Shown here: positions 32,979 to 45,900 of the stretch, in pieces | Numbering within the stretch: position 1 is the stretch's first letter | Layout: the number at the start of each line of letters is the position of its first letter | Assembly: GCA_024704765.1 (NCBI GenBank) | Contig: JAKMXF010000307.1 | Location: 372,001-436,000, forward strand | Direction: 5' to 3' | Length of the DNA: 64,000 nt | Source of the DNA: Oopsacas minuta | Lineage: Eukaryota > Porifera > Hexactinellida > Lyssacinosida > Leucopsacidae | Made by a program: the position numbers and the translations under genes | The notes under the pieces: model-generated | What the model was told of the DNA's origin: nothing | Seen by the model: only the letters and a program-made list of their open reading frames with translations | Databases searched by the model: none

Positions 32979-34289
32979 CAGGGTGCGGCAAAAGTTCTGT
33001 CCCATTGTTTGACAATCAATTATACATAGCTATAGTGGAATAATTGAAACCTTATAGGCCCATAATCTACATTGATGTATGTTTACTGAAGTACTAAAGC
33101 ATTCTCTCTATTACTGACAAATATTTTTAATTAGAGACATGGAAGCCAAAAGGTCACAAATTTTAGAAATATTTCGTGCAGAGAAGTCCCCAGGCGAGAT
33201 TTTGAAAATTCTTCAGAGCAAGAACGTGGGTAGAAAGTTGATATATCGTACTATCCAGAGATACAAGGAGACTGGAAGCTTGAAAGACAGAGCTCGGAGT
33301 GGCCGTCCGCGTAATGTAAGGACACGAGAACTAAAGGCGAAGTTAAAGAAAAGAATCGTCCGAAATCCCCAGCGTTCCATGCGGAAAATGTCTCGTGACT
33401 TTGGAATAAGCTCTAGATCCATTGGACGCGTAGTGCACGATGACCTAGGGTTAAAGTCTCTCAAGCGCAGGAAAGTTCACATGCTTACAAAGGCCATTAG
33501 AGAAAAGCGGCTGCAAAGAAGTCGATGTCTGTTATCGCGTGCCGGCCAATCAGTCGTGAACAAAATAGTGTTCTCCGATGAGAAATTGTTCACGATTCAA
33601 GAGGTTTCCAACCCTCAGAATGATCGTATCATCTCAAACAGCGTCCAAGACATCCCAGAACAACTTCGATTCACACCGAGAAGGCAAAAGCCAGCTTCGG
33701 TCATGGTATGGGGGGGAATCTTCGCAGACTCCCGGACTAATCTTATTTTTGTTCCGTCTGGTGTGAAAATCAATTCGAAAACCTATCGTGAACTCATTCT
33801 GGATGCTGAAGTGAAGGGTTTCGGTTGTAAGAACTTTGGAAATACGAGTTGGACCTTCCAGCAGGATGGAGCTCCAGCTCATACAGCTAACGCTACCCAA
33901 CAGTGGTTCCGAGATCAAAAAATAGACTTCATTTCTAAAGAGGAATGGCCACCCTCCAGTCCGGACTTGAATCCTATGGACTATTCTGTTTGGTCCATCT
34001 TGAAGCAGAAGGTATGCGCAAGTTCTCACGCAAATATTAGCTCTCTCAAGGCTTGCTTGCAGCGAGAATGGCTGAAAATACCTCAGGATCACTTCCGGCG
34101 CGCCGTATACCAATTTAGGACTAGACTCCAAGCTGTGGTAAGTAAGAAAGGTGGCTATATTGAACAATAATATCTTATTTTAAATTCAACATAAGTAATA
34201 AATGACCCATCCAAGAATTAGCTAGATCTGTTAATGGGTTTATGAGAAATTTCAAATTAGGTTTGGGACAGAACTTTTGCCGCATCCTG
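32979..34289 (+). mobile_element. DD37D (maT-type) Tc1/mariner element, apparently complete
   Basis: Inverted ends of 26 bp with one mismatch: CAGGGTGCGGCAAAAGTTCT at 32979 and the complement CAGGATGCGGCAAAAGTTCT ending at 34289; TA flanks both sides (32977-32978, 34290-34291). Length 1311 bp. It contains one uninterrupted transposase frame, which makes it the best preserved transposon of the window. Confidence 0.95.
33139..34170 (+). CDS. DD37D transposase, intact ORF
   Basis: A 343-residue transposase that would cut and paste its own element at TA sites. The start ATG 33139 follows an AT-rich leader of about 160 bp from the terminus. Residues 1-120 form paired helix-turn-helix DNA-binding parts with GRPR at 55-58 and a second RNPQRSMRKMSRDFGISSRS block. 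The catalytic residues are D147 (VFSDEKLF), D243 (FQQDGAPAHTA) and D281 (SSPDLNPMDYSVW); the last two are separated by 37 residues, so this is DD37D rather than Tc1 DD34E. The C-terminus KKGGYIEQ is the family's usual ending. No stop, frameshift or missing catalytic residue is seen. Its size matches the family. The protein could therefore be active if expressed; expression cannot be judged from the sequence. Confidence 0.93.
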   Translation: MEAKRSQILEIFRAEKSPGEILKILQSKNVGRKLIYRTIQRYKETGSLKDRARSGRPRNVRTRELKAKLKKRIVRNPQRSMRKMSRDFGISSRSIGRVVHDDLGLKSLKRRKVHMLTKAIREKRLQRSRCLLSRAGQSVVNKIVFSDEKLFTIQEVSNPQNDRIISNSVQDIPEQLRFTPRRQKPASVMVWGGIFADSRTNLIFVPSGVKINSKTYRELILDAEVKGFGCKNFGNTSWTFQQDGAPAHTANATQQWFRDQKIDFISKEEWPPSSPDLNPMDYSVWSILKQKVCASSHANISSLKACLQREWLKIPQDHFRRAVYQFRTRLQAVVSKKGGYIEQ

Positions 34290-35342
34290 TAACTTTATTG
34301 TGGTTGTTCAGGCCCAAGTAGGTCTTAGTGCAAAGTCAAAATTCGAAATTTCAGCAAAAGTTGGGATATTTTTCTATAAACATATTTCCTACTTGGCGCA
34401 GCGCAGAGTAGGAATTTCTGCATTGTGAAATTTTGACGGGTATAATTCCCAACATAACTCAAAAAAGATTTTTATCGAATTACTCTTTAATGATATGTCG
34501 GATACTATTCCAAGGGAAATGTCATCACTAGAATCCAAATATTGAAATAAGTGTACAAATACAGCCGTAAGCGCATGTTAATCAACTAGTGGATAGGATT
34601 CCTTCTACTCATGCCAATATCGGTTCAAAACACCAACCAACAAGCAGCGAGAAGCCGAGCATCGAATGCCTAACGGCATCCCTGACTATAATTCAAGGGA
34701 AGACATATCTCTATAGAAAAGTATTCCAAAATGGTTGCGCCAAGTAGGAATCAAATTTGAATTAGAAATATAGTAGTAAATAATTGAAATTTTCAATTAA
34801 TCTAGGAGGTCTGTTCTCAATGACTATACATGGGTTGTAAAGTGCCAAGAAATGTCAAATTTCACTCATTTGTATATTTTGAAGTTAATTTCCTATATTT
34901 TTGATTTTGTTATACAATATTTTAATTCAAAGCAGTGTGAGCAAGTGAAGCATGGTTGTAATTATATAATAGGTTGAAAGACAAAATTTATATAATGGTT
35001 TTCACAAAACCTTTGAGGAAAACAAGGTCATAGAAGTAGTTTATTCGGCGATGTTCATGAGAGAAGTATCTGAATTGGTCAGGACCGCCAAAATTTGCTA
35101 TGAGGGCCGCACTTTGCCAACCCCTGGCGTATACAATATGTCTGCAAGATAATTTGGCTATAACAGTATATGTTGTTGATATATTGGTGAATATTGGCCA
35201 AAATGTGTCATCAATCGTAACTGGGATAACACTGGAACCTGCGAAATTAGTCATGGCAATTTTTTGATATTTTGTAAAGGGACATCTTTAGATCCCATTA
35301 TATTTTTTGTAACTGTAAATCAATTAAGTAGTCTATATAGAG

Positions 35343-36320
35343 CAGTGTTCCCCAAACTGGGGGTGGCTGAACAATTTCGAGGGGCACGTGGGATATTTCA
35401 TTAGCTCGAATTCATAAACATTTGAGAGATCTAATTTAGCAAGTTGTCAATCATCTTTGTTTCGTTTGTCCAGTCTGTTTATGGTTGCTTTAGTGTCTGA
35501 AAACATATAATATTATGGCGTTACTTCAAAATATTATTTTGAATGGTGCAAACTTACTTATGATGGAATCATAAAAACTATACTGAACAATATGCATAGT
35601 GTATACTCACTACAGTGTCATTAGTAGGTTAATGGTATTTAAGTACATTTACGCAATCATTATGTAATAGAAATTATCTAAAATCAAAATCAACTATCAT
35701 GGCAACGGCTCCAAAAAAGCGGAAGTACTCAAAAAAAATTATATTAACTATGGATTTACCTATATTCAAAATTCAGGAATTCAAAACCCCCAATGTGTCG
35801 AATGCAATGAGACTCTCTCAACCGAATCGATGAAACCGAGTAAATTAAAAAGACATCTCGAAACTCGTCATTCTGAACATTCATCCAAAGATCCTTCATT
35901 TTTCAAAAGGATAGATTTTGTGTTGAAGCGATCAAGAATTGAAACAACAGTCGTTCACCTGTATTGAAGCTTCATACCTTGTATCTTTAAGAATAGCAAG
36001 AAAGCACAAACCTCACACAATTGGGGAGGACACATACTCCCTTGTGCAACGGAAATAGTTGAACCTATTTTTCGAAATGAATTCGCCAAATGGTTATCAT
36101 TCTTCCCTCCTTCTAATAACACCGTCGAGCGAAGAATTTCTGATATGTCGGATAATATCCTGAAACAGATTGTGAAACAATTACTCGTTTCTCCTATTAA
36201 GTTGTTTTCACTGGAACTTGATGAGTCTACTGATGTTTCATCATGCTCACAATTAATGGTATGCTGCCGTTATGTTCACAATAATAAATTTAAGGAAGAG
36301 TCATGTTATGAATAATATTA
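35343..36320 (+). mobile_element. 5' half of a ZBED5-like hAT element
   Basis: A hAT terminus CAGTGTTCCCCAAACTGGGG begins at 35343 and is followed after about 360 bp by the N-terminal coding part of a ZBED5-like transposase. Similarity stops near 36310; no right terminus was found, so the 3' half is missing. Confidence 0.65.
35700..36315 (+). pseudogene. ZBED5-like hAT transposase, N-terminal part, decayed
   Basis: ATG at 35700 (MATAPKKRKYSKK) is followed, one frame over, by a BED finger: NYGFTYIQNSGIQNPQCVEC, then NETLSTESMKPSKLKRHLET and RHSEHS (C-x2-C, H-x4-H). FFKRIDFVLKRSRIE comes next, then ASYLVSLRIARKHKPHTIGE, and in shifted frames the block with ISDMSDNILKQIVKQ and the first catalytic region LELDESTDVSSCSQLMV near 36210. 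At least three frame breaks are present. Confidence 0.75.
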
Positions 36321-36659
36321 AAGGACTAGACAACTGTATTATGAAAATTGTTGATATTTTGTAAATGGGCTGTCGAAAGAGTTCTTTACCAAATTGATGT
36401 AGCAATTTGACAAGTGCAGTTATTTGGGCGTATCATAGTTCAATTCTAAGCCCATGCACTATTGCTTCTTTTACATACTCACAGATTTCATAAAGCAATT
36501 GATACTAACTTTTGTTCTATCTCTTGCTTATAGATTATTCCCATATACAGTGAATTATAGTACAGCATTAGAAAGTAAGTTTTCAAAAACGAATATAATC
36601 TGGGTTTACTATAAGAGGGTTAATCGCGGGGAGAGATCTTAGAAGAGATGCATGTTGTG

Positions 36660-37085
36660 TATGGGGATGAGTGCCATTCCCAACCAACCATTTATAAATG
36701 TATTGGGAGATTTGAAGATTGCTGGGTTACCACTGAAGATGATTACCCGTGCCTACGGCCTTAAAACGTCAATAGCGCGGAATAACATTCGGTTAATAGA
36801 GATGATATCGGATGAAGATAGACGTGCTACAGTCATGGAGCTAGAAGAGAGGACTGGGTTCCCAATATTAAACATTCAGAAGATTATGAAAGATGAGCTA
36901 GAAATGTCATGGATTGCGACGAGATGGGTCACAAAACTTGTATTAGACGACAAAAAGCTGTAAAGGTTCAGATCTAGCAGTGATTTACCCTAATCGGGAG
37001 TAGCAAAGACATTTAGGATCGAATAGTGACAGGAGATGAAACACGTTTCCATAATTACGAACAAGAGAGTAATCTCAAACTAGGC
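36660..37085 (+). pseudogene. mariner transposase fragment, N-terminal half
   Basis: The frame at 36652-36963 holds NNIRLIEMISDEDRRATVME, LEERTGFPILNIQKIMKDEL and EMSWIATRWVTKL, the second helix-turn-helix of a mariner transposase. After the stop at 36961 another frame gives VTGDETRFHNYEQES, the first catalytic site. Nothing later in the protein was found, and no inverted ends were seen. Confidence 0.65.
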
Positions 37086-37099
37086 GCTTTTAGTAACTT

Positions 37100-38127
37100 T
37101 CATATGGGGATGAGTTGTATCGGTCGGTAAAATGTGATACTAGTACAGGCCACTTGTAATACAAATTTAATGTGAGTTATCAGTATACAAAAGGTATCCC
37201 AAAGCCACTGGCGTACCTACCTACTGTCCAAGGATCTTGCCATTTGTCGAGATGTCCAGGGATATAATTTTAAACCATAAGCACACAATATAAATTATAA
37301 CAATGTTTGGTGATACACATAAATCCTTTTTGTGGATGACATTACATCAAAATTGTTAGAATTCATATACAAATATGTGTCAGGGAGATGGTAAGTTTAT
37401 TTTGCTAGGAATTGAATTCCTGAACCGGAATAGGGTTAAGGTGTAGGGGGCTTAGGTCGCCAAATTTGTGGAAATTAGCTCCCACTAAATTGATGAAAAC
37501 AAGTCCCTCAGAATTATAGATGAGTTACGACGATACTTTTCCTGAGATAGAAGAATTTCTATTCTCCTACCCGTCTGATATACCTTCAAAACGGTTTAAT
37601 TCTACAAGATACTGTTCATATCCGTCTATTTTTATTATTCAGTATCAAATATGTGAAAATTGCGATTTAAAACTATACACTGTGCCCATAATAGTATAGT
37701 AGAGTGGCCCGTATTATTTCAAACTCTAACGCCAATCATCACATAAACCCATTCTCACCACGAATATCTGATACTGAAATGTAAATTTATGCACCATTAT
37801 ATCAGTACAAATCACTTGTTCAATGTGTTAGACAATAATCATTTGGACATGTTGGTTGACATTTTTTCCAACACCCCAAATTAAGTCGATCTACAAATTC
37901 AGTTATACTAATCTCTCTCTATTTTCTACTACAATCAGGGTCACATATTCTGAACAACAAAAAGACCGAAAATCTTGTGAATAATGTAGAGATTTTATAT
38001 TTAAACAAGTGTATAATACAAATCCTATGGGAATAAAATATACGGACAGTCGATGGATTCATAATAGGAGATAGAATATAATAAACAGGTGTAAATTATT
38101 GTCAATCACCGTATTGTAGTTGATATA
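37100..38127. other. Unannotated AT-rich stretch
   Basis: No coding similarity or clear repeat in about 1 kb. Confidence 0.3.
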
Positions 38128-39446
38128 CTAGGGCATTCAATAAGTCTTGTGGGTGATATCATAAAATGTGATACAAACACTATACACATTAATTCACTAT
38201 ATTAATTATTCAAAGTAATCCCCTCCTGCAGATACACCAAGTTTTAACCATTTCACCCATTTGTAAACACATTTCTGTACTCTTCTTTGGGGATGGATTT
38301 GAAGTACCTTGTACCGAGAGCTTGTAAAGTATTAAAATATTTGCCTTGAAGATAGATTTTAAGCCTGGGGAATAGCCAAAAATCACACAGGGCTAGGTCT
38401 GGTGAGTATGGTAGATGGGGAAGTAATTCCAACCCTTCTACATCTAAGAAATCTTTGGTAAGCTTAGCTGTATGGGAACTGGCGTTATCAATTAAAATCT
38501 TCATCCCTCGAGTCCGGTTTTCGAGCGGTACTTTGTTATATTTTTTATCAAAATTGGAAGCACTTCCTCTCGAAAGAAAGTAGCAGTAACAGCCTTGCCA
38601 CTCTCACAAGGTAATTGCAGGACAATTCCATGACTACTGAAGAAGATGGTACACATATTAGGTTTTCTGAAGTCGCGCTAGGAATTTTCGCCGGTTGTTC
38701 GTCGCCCCTCATCCATGAGCGCTCCTTATACTTGCTATATGGTATTGAATAGTACACCCACGTCTCGTCACCAGTAATAATCTCTGTTAGGCGTCTAGAA
38801 TCACAGTTCTCATAAATTTCCAAGAGCTTCTTGGTAATATTCAGTCGTGCCAACTTTTGATTGTCACTGAGCTTATTCGGGACCCATTTCCCACAAATCG
38901 ATCGGTAGCCAAACTCAGTAGTCAGAATTGTATGAATTGCTCCCGTTGAAATCTCTAAACTTGTTCTAACTGATTGACAGTAATGCACTTGTCTTCCATG
39001 ACCATACTTTCAATGAGTACGATATTCTCTGAAGTGGTGGCGGGTGCCAGTCTTCCAGATCGAGGCAAATCTGTGACATCAGCATCACCAGATCTGAAAC
39101 GGGCAGCCCATCGCTCTAGAATAGATCTGGAAGGGCAATCCACGCACAATATCTCCTGTAACTCACTGAAGATCTGTACAGGCTGGATCTTGAGTATTGT
39201 GCGAAACTCTATGTAAGTTCACCATTTGAGGTTGAAATTATCATCCTTTGAAGCCATAAATTCAACAGTGGGTATTAATTGACTACACGTAACTATCTCA
39301 AAAATTCATAATTTGTATTGAATAAGCTTGATACTTTCAGTAGATGGAGTTTAACTATATGGGCTTATAATATATGAAAGTTAGATATGTTACTTGACTA
39401 ATTCCTAAGATACATCATGACCCGCAAGACTTCCTGACCGCCCTAA
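38128..39446 (-). mobile_element. mariner transposon, dead copy
   Basis: The inverted ends read CTAGGGCATTCAATAAGTCT at 38128 and the complement TTAGGGCGGTCAGGAAGTCT ending at 39446; TA lies on both sides (38126-38127, 39447-39448). Length 1319 bp. The shared inner block AAGTCTTG(T/C)GGGT supports the pairing. Confidence 0.88.
38250..39260 (-). pseudogene. mariner transposase, broken
   Basis: Blocks on the minus strand: ILERWAARFRSGDADVTDLP with RSGRLAP (39149-38955), then SLEISTGAIHTILTTEFGYR and KWVPNKLSDNQKLARL with ITGDETWVYYSIPYSKYKER (38988-38690), and ILIDNASSHTAKLTKDFLDV with LLPHLPYSPDLALCDFWLFP (38504-38360). All three acidic residues of the DD34D triad are still present (GDETW, ILIDN, LCDFW). 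Frameshifts near 38965 and 38530-38640 and further stops separate the blocks. Confidence 0.85.
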
Positions 39447-39448
39447 TA

Positions 39449-42400
39449 TACGTGATAATTATTACTGGATATGATATGTCCACTTCTGTACCGCTCCTAA
39501 GTACTCAGTAGCTCAGTAGATTATGAGTCTGTTTTTATTATCCCTACTAAACATTTGCAATGGCTTAGTATTGTTCTTAGTGCTTTTTGGCTGTTTTTGG
39601 TATCGCCTCTACAGTCACACCGATCAAGATTTAGATAGCTGAAAATTTGTTAACAGGACTATTGGAATCTCTAGATTCGTAGATCAATTACGAATTTGCT
39701 CTCTTAGAAATCCTATTGAAATGATATTGAGTACAGTAAAATGAATATCAAATCCATAACTTCTAGAAAATTCCACATCGAGTTCCTATCTGCAATTTTG
39801 TCTGACTAAATGCTGGAAACAATGGATAAACAGTGGAAAATGGTAAATAATGTTTTCCAAATATTCATATCTGGCAAGGTCCCCTATATCGATATGATAT
39901 AGCTCGAAATTATACAAAATCGATAAATATTCTGAATCTTTGAAAATATCGAAATATCCGAAAAAATTCCGATTTCAACAAGAATATATCTCCGTAGTTT
40001 TTTGAGAATTGTCAGATATTAGATCTTGGTTATATTCTTATATCCTATTTCATATGAGTTTTCGATTTGCCAATAATTGTAGTGAAAATGCTGAAAGACT
40101 TGAATCTCAGAAAATTGCCTAAAAGTGGATATCGGCGGTGTATAAGGGCAGCAAAACAAGCACAAATAATAGCATCAACTGTATATTTAATTATAGATTT
40201 CTGATAAGGATTAGTTTGTCAGAATATATTTACAGATTCTCCAAAATGAAAACTCAGACAAGCAAACAATCCTTCTCTATGAGACAAACCTCCTGGAACG
40301 GAATAAATTTGGCATCAACATGTAATACGGTCTTCGACAAGCCGGCAACTCTCTAAAACAGAGGGAAGCCATTTTCCAAATGTATCAGTTATTTGGAAAC
40401 TCCATTGTGATCATTCCCCCCACCTAACAATGAAAATGGGTAATCTTCCTAATGTCTTGAATTCGATTGTATTCATTTTTGCTTTCTAGTAGCAAAGATA
40501 TATCACTAGCACTTTCCACCATTCATTCGTTCTCAACTATATCACAACATTCATACATTTACTATTCTCCACCCCATTCTACTATTTTCTACCATCCACT
40601 CATCTTTAAGAAATTCCACTATTCTGTCACATCCACGAAAATCCAGAATTTTCACTATTTTCACCTTTTCTACCACTCAGTGAGACCGAAATATATTTTC
40701 TGTCGTCATACTATAAACGTATCTCTGTATTGAGTTCCGTATGTTTTTAAATTCCAAATTTTAGAAATTTAGAAAGTGCAAAATTCCAAAATTTGTAATG
40801 ATGACACTATCTAAGAGACTATGTTGGTTGAAAAATGTAAGATCATGATCCCCATAATTTTGAGGTGCAATAATGACATAAGTTTCAACCTTCTAACACG
40901 CATAATGGCTGACCTGTGTGAACTATAGTAATTTAAACCGAAAATGGTGATGGTTGGATATTATTTTGGAAAATTAGTAAATCCTGCTCCAAGACTATAA
41001 CATACACGAGACAAGACAAAAATATACTTAATTTGCAAGAAATAAACAGTGGAGGAATTACAGGTTATATCAATTATGGGGTGGACTTACGAAAATGTGT
41101 ATGTATCTTGCTTAAATTGGCACAAATAGTAGACGTTTCCTATAATTCCTGTTTTAGGATATACCAGCGCGTTTCAGATTCTAGGTGGCTAGGTGACGGC
41201 ATATTTATTGTTTACGATGTTCTTCGGGGCTGCTCAAAAAGAATCACTATACACTTCGTGCCTCTAATAAATAAAAATAAACCAAAATTAATTGAATTTT
41301 ACAGGTCAACAAATTTCTGAAAATATTAGTTGCCCGAACAAATTATATCCCTCCAGGGGATTTCGAACTGATTCCGAATATATGTGTTTAGTTTCTATCA
41401 GTTCGTGCATTTCGGAGATTCAGATTTCATATTTTAGATATCTTGACAAGTTTTATAAGAAATATATGTCATGCCTCCAGGAAATATATGTATACATATT
41501 GTGCGAGATGTTGTCAATTGGGAGGTGTAGTCGAATCACCAACCTCACCCATGAGAGATGTTGGGGATTAACAATATATGACTTGAGTTGTTTATTATTG
41601 CGGTTTAGCGTTAACTACCACATGTCTTCTTACCCATAATAATGACTTATCACTCTCAAGATATACTATATCTTCCACTTGGATACAAGCGCTACTAGGT
41701 GTAGTTATCATTTTGATTGGCACTCTTCTTTGAATCTGATTCGAGAGGTCAAACTGTTCATAATTAGTCTTCCCCTTACTTCGCCTATATATGTAGATTA
41801 CATCTAACTTTGCAAATGCAAATGCAAAGGGTTTCCTATATTTTGTTTCCTAATTCTGAAGCACAAAGCACTAAAACGGCTACAATGCCTAAGCTAAAAG
41901 TTAACTACCATGAAATAAGCATGTAAACTGCAAAGTTGACTTTACTATTCTGTGGCTGGCTAGAACTTTCTTTAAATTTATCTTTTTCTCCCTCATTCAA
42001 TCGCAATGGTACAATTTGTGCCAATGAAGGTCTTTATGGTGAAATGATTCCCAAATAGAAGTGTATATTCAATGAGTTGAAACGTTGGTGTTTGTTCTGA
42101 TGAAAGAGGTGAATTTTATTCTTAGTATTCTTTTCAAGCACCTTAAGATTAACCAGGATTAATCAAATTCCGCTAGTTTCCTTACAATAGTTATCTTCAG
42201 TTCTACTTCATGGATAACACGCATATATGCCAACCTAGTGACTCACAAGGCATGGGATTTCGATTTAGGCCCCGAAGAACCGAGACTCACAGCTTAGCGG
42301 CGACAGATGACATCTCTGTTCACGATTTTGTGGGAGAGACTGCTTAGCAATATATATTCAAAAGTATCTAGAAATATATAGTAAATAAATACCAAGTTAT

Positions 42401-42990
42401 TGTTCCTGTTATTCCATAGATGGTTCCCTCCGTGCAAGGCAGAACGAATCTGAGGTTTATGCAATATATCTTGATGTAATATGCCAAAGCTACAGGTTCA
42501 GCAAACCTCCATTGATTCAAAAACTCAAATGAATATAACATTCAATAGAATTAGTGAAACTCAAAATTGCAACACTTTGCATTAATGTCTGTTGATTGAA
42601 GGTATCGGTTGAAAATTTCGTTCAAATAATACCTGATATTTCGAGTGAAAAATTTTCCAGATGAATACCAACAAGCTATGTTGCAGACACTGAAATCGAT
42701 TTATCATAAAGGTATACCGATAAATCGAATTCTAACATTTAAGAATAAACAAACGTTAGAAAATGCAGGTCCATACGTATTAATGAGATCCAGGAATAAG
42801 TGCTGATGGGGGATAATCATTCTTGGGGGAGATACCAGTCCCCGACAGAGGACCAGGGATGAAATCCTGGACAACAAGCCTTATTTACGACAACATTAAC
42901 TTTTCAGCAATCTTCGAATTTCTAAATAGTTTCTCTCAAAAGCGTAACACTAATATGGCACTAAAGGTTTTTTATTTTCTATGTAGTACA
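39449..42990. other. Unannotated AT-rich stretch
   Basis: No protein similarity was seen on either strand in about 3.5 kb. 40460-40700 is a pyrimidine-rich, low-complexity stretch whose frame (rich in S, H, F and Y) should not be read as a gene. Confidence 0.35.
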
Positions 42991-45900
42991 ATTAGGGTCG
43001 CCAGAAGCCCGAGTTTGGAAATATTTGCCCGGAGTCTGGAGTACAGATCAAAATGTCCGGGTTTGAAGTATATTTAATCTTATGAAGTGCATTCTTGGCA
43101 ATCTTCGTACGTACAACAATAGACAGCACAATTTCTCTAGTATACCAGAGACTTTTCGCTTGTCAACTCCTAAGGTGAAAAGCTTGCTATGCCTCTGCAA
43201 CGAACGCTAATGTTGCCAAAAGAATAATATTTTGATTTCCATTCACACCACATTCCACAGGATTCCATTTGAGGAATATCATATTGGATTCATTGAATTC
43301 CTATTTTCTCATAGCACATAGGATTCTCATAGGATGCTCATAGGATTCACTTAGAATTTCTTCTTGAGAAAACTCATATGGAAATCCGGTGGAATTGCAA
43401 GGTAGAAAACCCATCGTAAAAAATCAGTTACCATTCCCACGGCAACCCTGGTGCTTGCTGAACCAAGAAGTACCAATTTCTATCATTCAGATTGTGATAT
43501 TCGAGAATAATGCACCGATACAATATAGAATACCTTGCTTTCTGCCCTGCATTATGACATGGCTAGTCTTCGAGAACAATAGAAATTAGATAATTTACGA
43601 ACTAGTAATATAACGAAGCAAGATTTACTAGGTGTAAAAACTATGTTAAATAATGGCGCTAATAGTGTCTTATCCAAAATGGTGTGTCCCTTTTAATAAA
43701 GCTTTTCTTAGAAGACATTGGTGAAAACTTCCGCGAAAACAAATAGGTAATCGTTACCCCTCCCCATGTCCCCTCAAAAGAAACCAGAGACTTTCGGAAC
43801 GACTATTTGTCCGGGGTTTTTGGAAACCTGGGAACAGTACTTACAATGCGTCATTCACAATATTTTATGTTGTAATTGTATACATTTATGTGTGTAATAT
43901 TCTAATAAGTTTGTTACGAATAAGTGATGTTCAACTTGGACAAACGTATAATACAACAATTATGTGTTGATTTGTCGAAATACATGAATACAAAGTCTAA
44001 GATACATCCGTTGCCATTTTACTTAAAAACAGGCATCAGTTACTACCTTTATGTCCCTTATACGGTATGGGTTCAGCATTTAAATACAAAAATGTGTTTA
44101 GTTTAACTAAGTCAATAATATTCGTTTGTTGACTAATAGCCACGGTCTTACTTCAATTCTTGTACCTTGTGTCATCATCTCTATTCGAACGTATATTCAT
44201 GCCTTAACTCACAATCAATACGAAACCAATTAATTGTGAACATTATGAAAAACGGTTTAAAATAGTCACATAGATTTATATATATATGTGTCTTTTTATC
44301 GTAGCATATAGATTTAAAAGTTGAGAAACAAACTGTGTAATATTACAAAGTCGCATAATTATCGTGAAAGGGTTGAAAGAATAAACTAACATAGGCATCT
44401 TACCAAAATATCGTAAAACGATACTGCTGTATCCAAGAATACTTCGATATCCCATTTAGATAGCCGGTTGACTCTTGATAGAACAAATGGAAATCTAGGT
44501 ATGAATTGGAAAACACACTGATGATCAATTACATATAAATGTCTGTACCTATGCATGCATACATTCCAAATAGCATGATCCAAAATGAAAATAATAGTAA
44601 AATAAAGCATAGCATTCAATACACAAAAATATATATATGTAGCTTATAGGGTAAACTAGCAATTGCAGGGGCTAAAATATTGTAGTAGAGTTTGTTGAAT
44701 ACCCCAACGAAAAAATTCAAATCTTATATTCTGACCCGAATGCAAGTATTATTGATATTTGACTAGACACACAGTATATACGTACAAAGTACTTGCAAGA
44801 CAGATTGACTTCTTCTACTTTTACCCAGCAATTATATAAACAAATGCTTCAAGATTTGAAACTGTAATCAGTTAATTAATTCACTTTTCGTTTCGAAGTT
44901 TATAGCATAGGATCTTAGGCTGTTGCCCCACAAATATCAAAAATAGTCGTGATACAGTTCCGGGTTTCAGAGTTATGTTGGTTACTATGATGTCATTTTT
45001 TGACAAATCCAGCAATAACTTGATAAAATTGAAAGTCATGGCCAATTAATCCTACAAACATACACCATCAACACTTTCTTATTCGGAACACAGAGATATG
45101 GGCATCATTTTTCCGAAAGGATTGGAATTAATTTGACGAAAAATATTTAGTTCTTCATAAATCATACGTTTTTTGTAATTAGCATTGGTACAACATAGAG
45201 ATTCCTTGGGCGAAAATATATTTCCGCCGATAATTATTCTCAAGGCAATAAGTGCCGAGTATATATCCGGTTGCGTAGCGACCCAAACCATAAATAAATT
45301 TAGCAATTTAATACAAGCAAACGAATTGTGCTAGCATAATGTTAAAATTTTAATACACGTATTCGGGCCAATATGTATCTTATTATTATATTCCGGCAAG
45401 TAGAATTCCTATATGTAAATATTGAGGTATTCAATCAACCCTTGCTCTTAACTTTTAATTGAACACTATTTCCTTGATTTATGGCAGTGGGGTACTCCAG
45501 GCACCCCGAAATATTTCTGATTGGCTATCACATTAATAGAATTATTTTGTATAATTTATTACCATCTTTAGACACTAATATGACAAATGGCAGGGTGTGG
45601 TACTATTCATTGTAGGAAAATTTTTCTATAATATGATTATTGATTTTGCTATTTTCTTTGGATTTTGGAGTGTAAAGGCTTTTTCTGGGTTTAAGAACCC
45701 AAATTATATTGCTTCAACTGTCACTGAAAATATGGAAGAAATACATGTTCTCTGTAGAAAATTTATTCTCGGGTGAGAAATTTAGGATAAGTTCATACTA
45801 GACCTTTGGAAAGAATCACTGAAGATCCAATATATCTGATTTTGAATTTGCAGAAGTAAAACTTCGGTCATAAACCCATTATTCCCCATATCCCGCTCAA

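Larger units (their letters stand above)
32679..35126. mobile_element. Degraded, non-coding hAT-like element split by a DD37D element
   Basis: The left end (CAATGTTCGGCAAACATAAA at 32679, then GAGGGCCGC) and the right end (complement CAGGGGTTGGCAAAGTGCGG, ending at 35126) are related hAT-like termini. The flanks GTGTATAA (32671-32678) and GCGTATAC (35127-35134) match at 6 of 8 positions, as an aged target duplication would. No hAT coding region is seen between them. The DD37D element at 32979-34289 lies inside. Confidence 0.45.

Noticed and set aside
34988-35254. 88-codon minus-strand ORF (MTNFAGSSVIPVTIDDTFWP).
   Set aside because: It runs across the right end of the hAT-like element at 35126, so at most the first 40 codons could be a host exon; no homology is recognised.
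40467-40733. 88-codon ORF rich in S, H, Y and F.
   Set aside because: It is a low-complexity pyrimidine-rich tract (many CATT/CACT/TTCTAC words), not a coding sequence.
42994-43836. Possible hAT-like mini-element with ends AGGGTCGCCAGA and CCTGGGAACAG.
   Set aside because: The ends pair poorly, the flanks show no 8-bp duplication, and the inner GTCCGGG blocks align directly rather than inverted.
44404-44494. 91-bp minus-strand exon-like piece (FPFVLSRVNRLSKWDIEVFL, then DTAVSFYDIL) between a CTAG acceptor and a GTAAGA donor.
   Set aside because: No family recognised, and no companion exons could be placed nearby; splice-site matches of this quality are frequent in AT-rich DNA.
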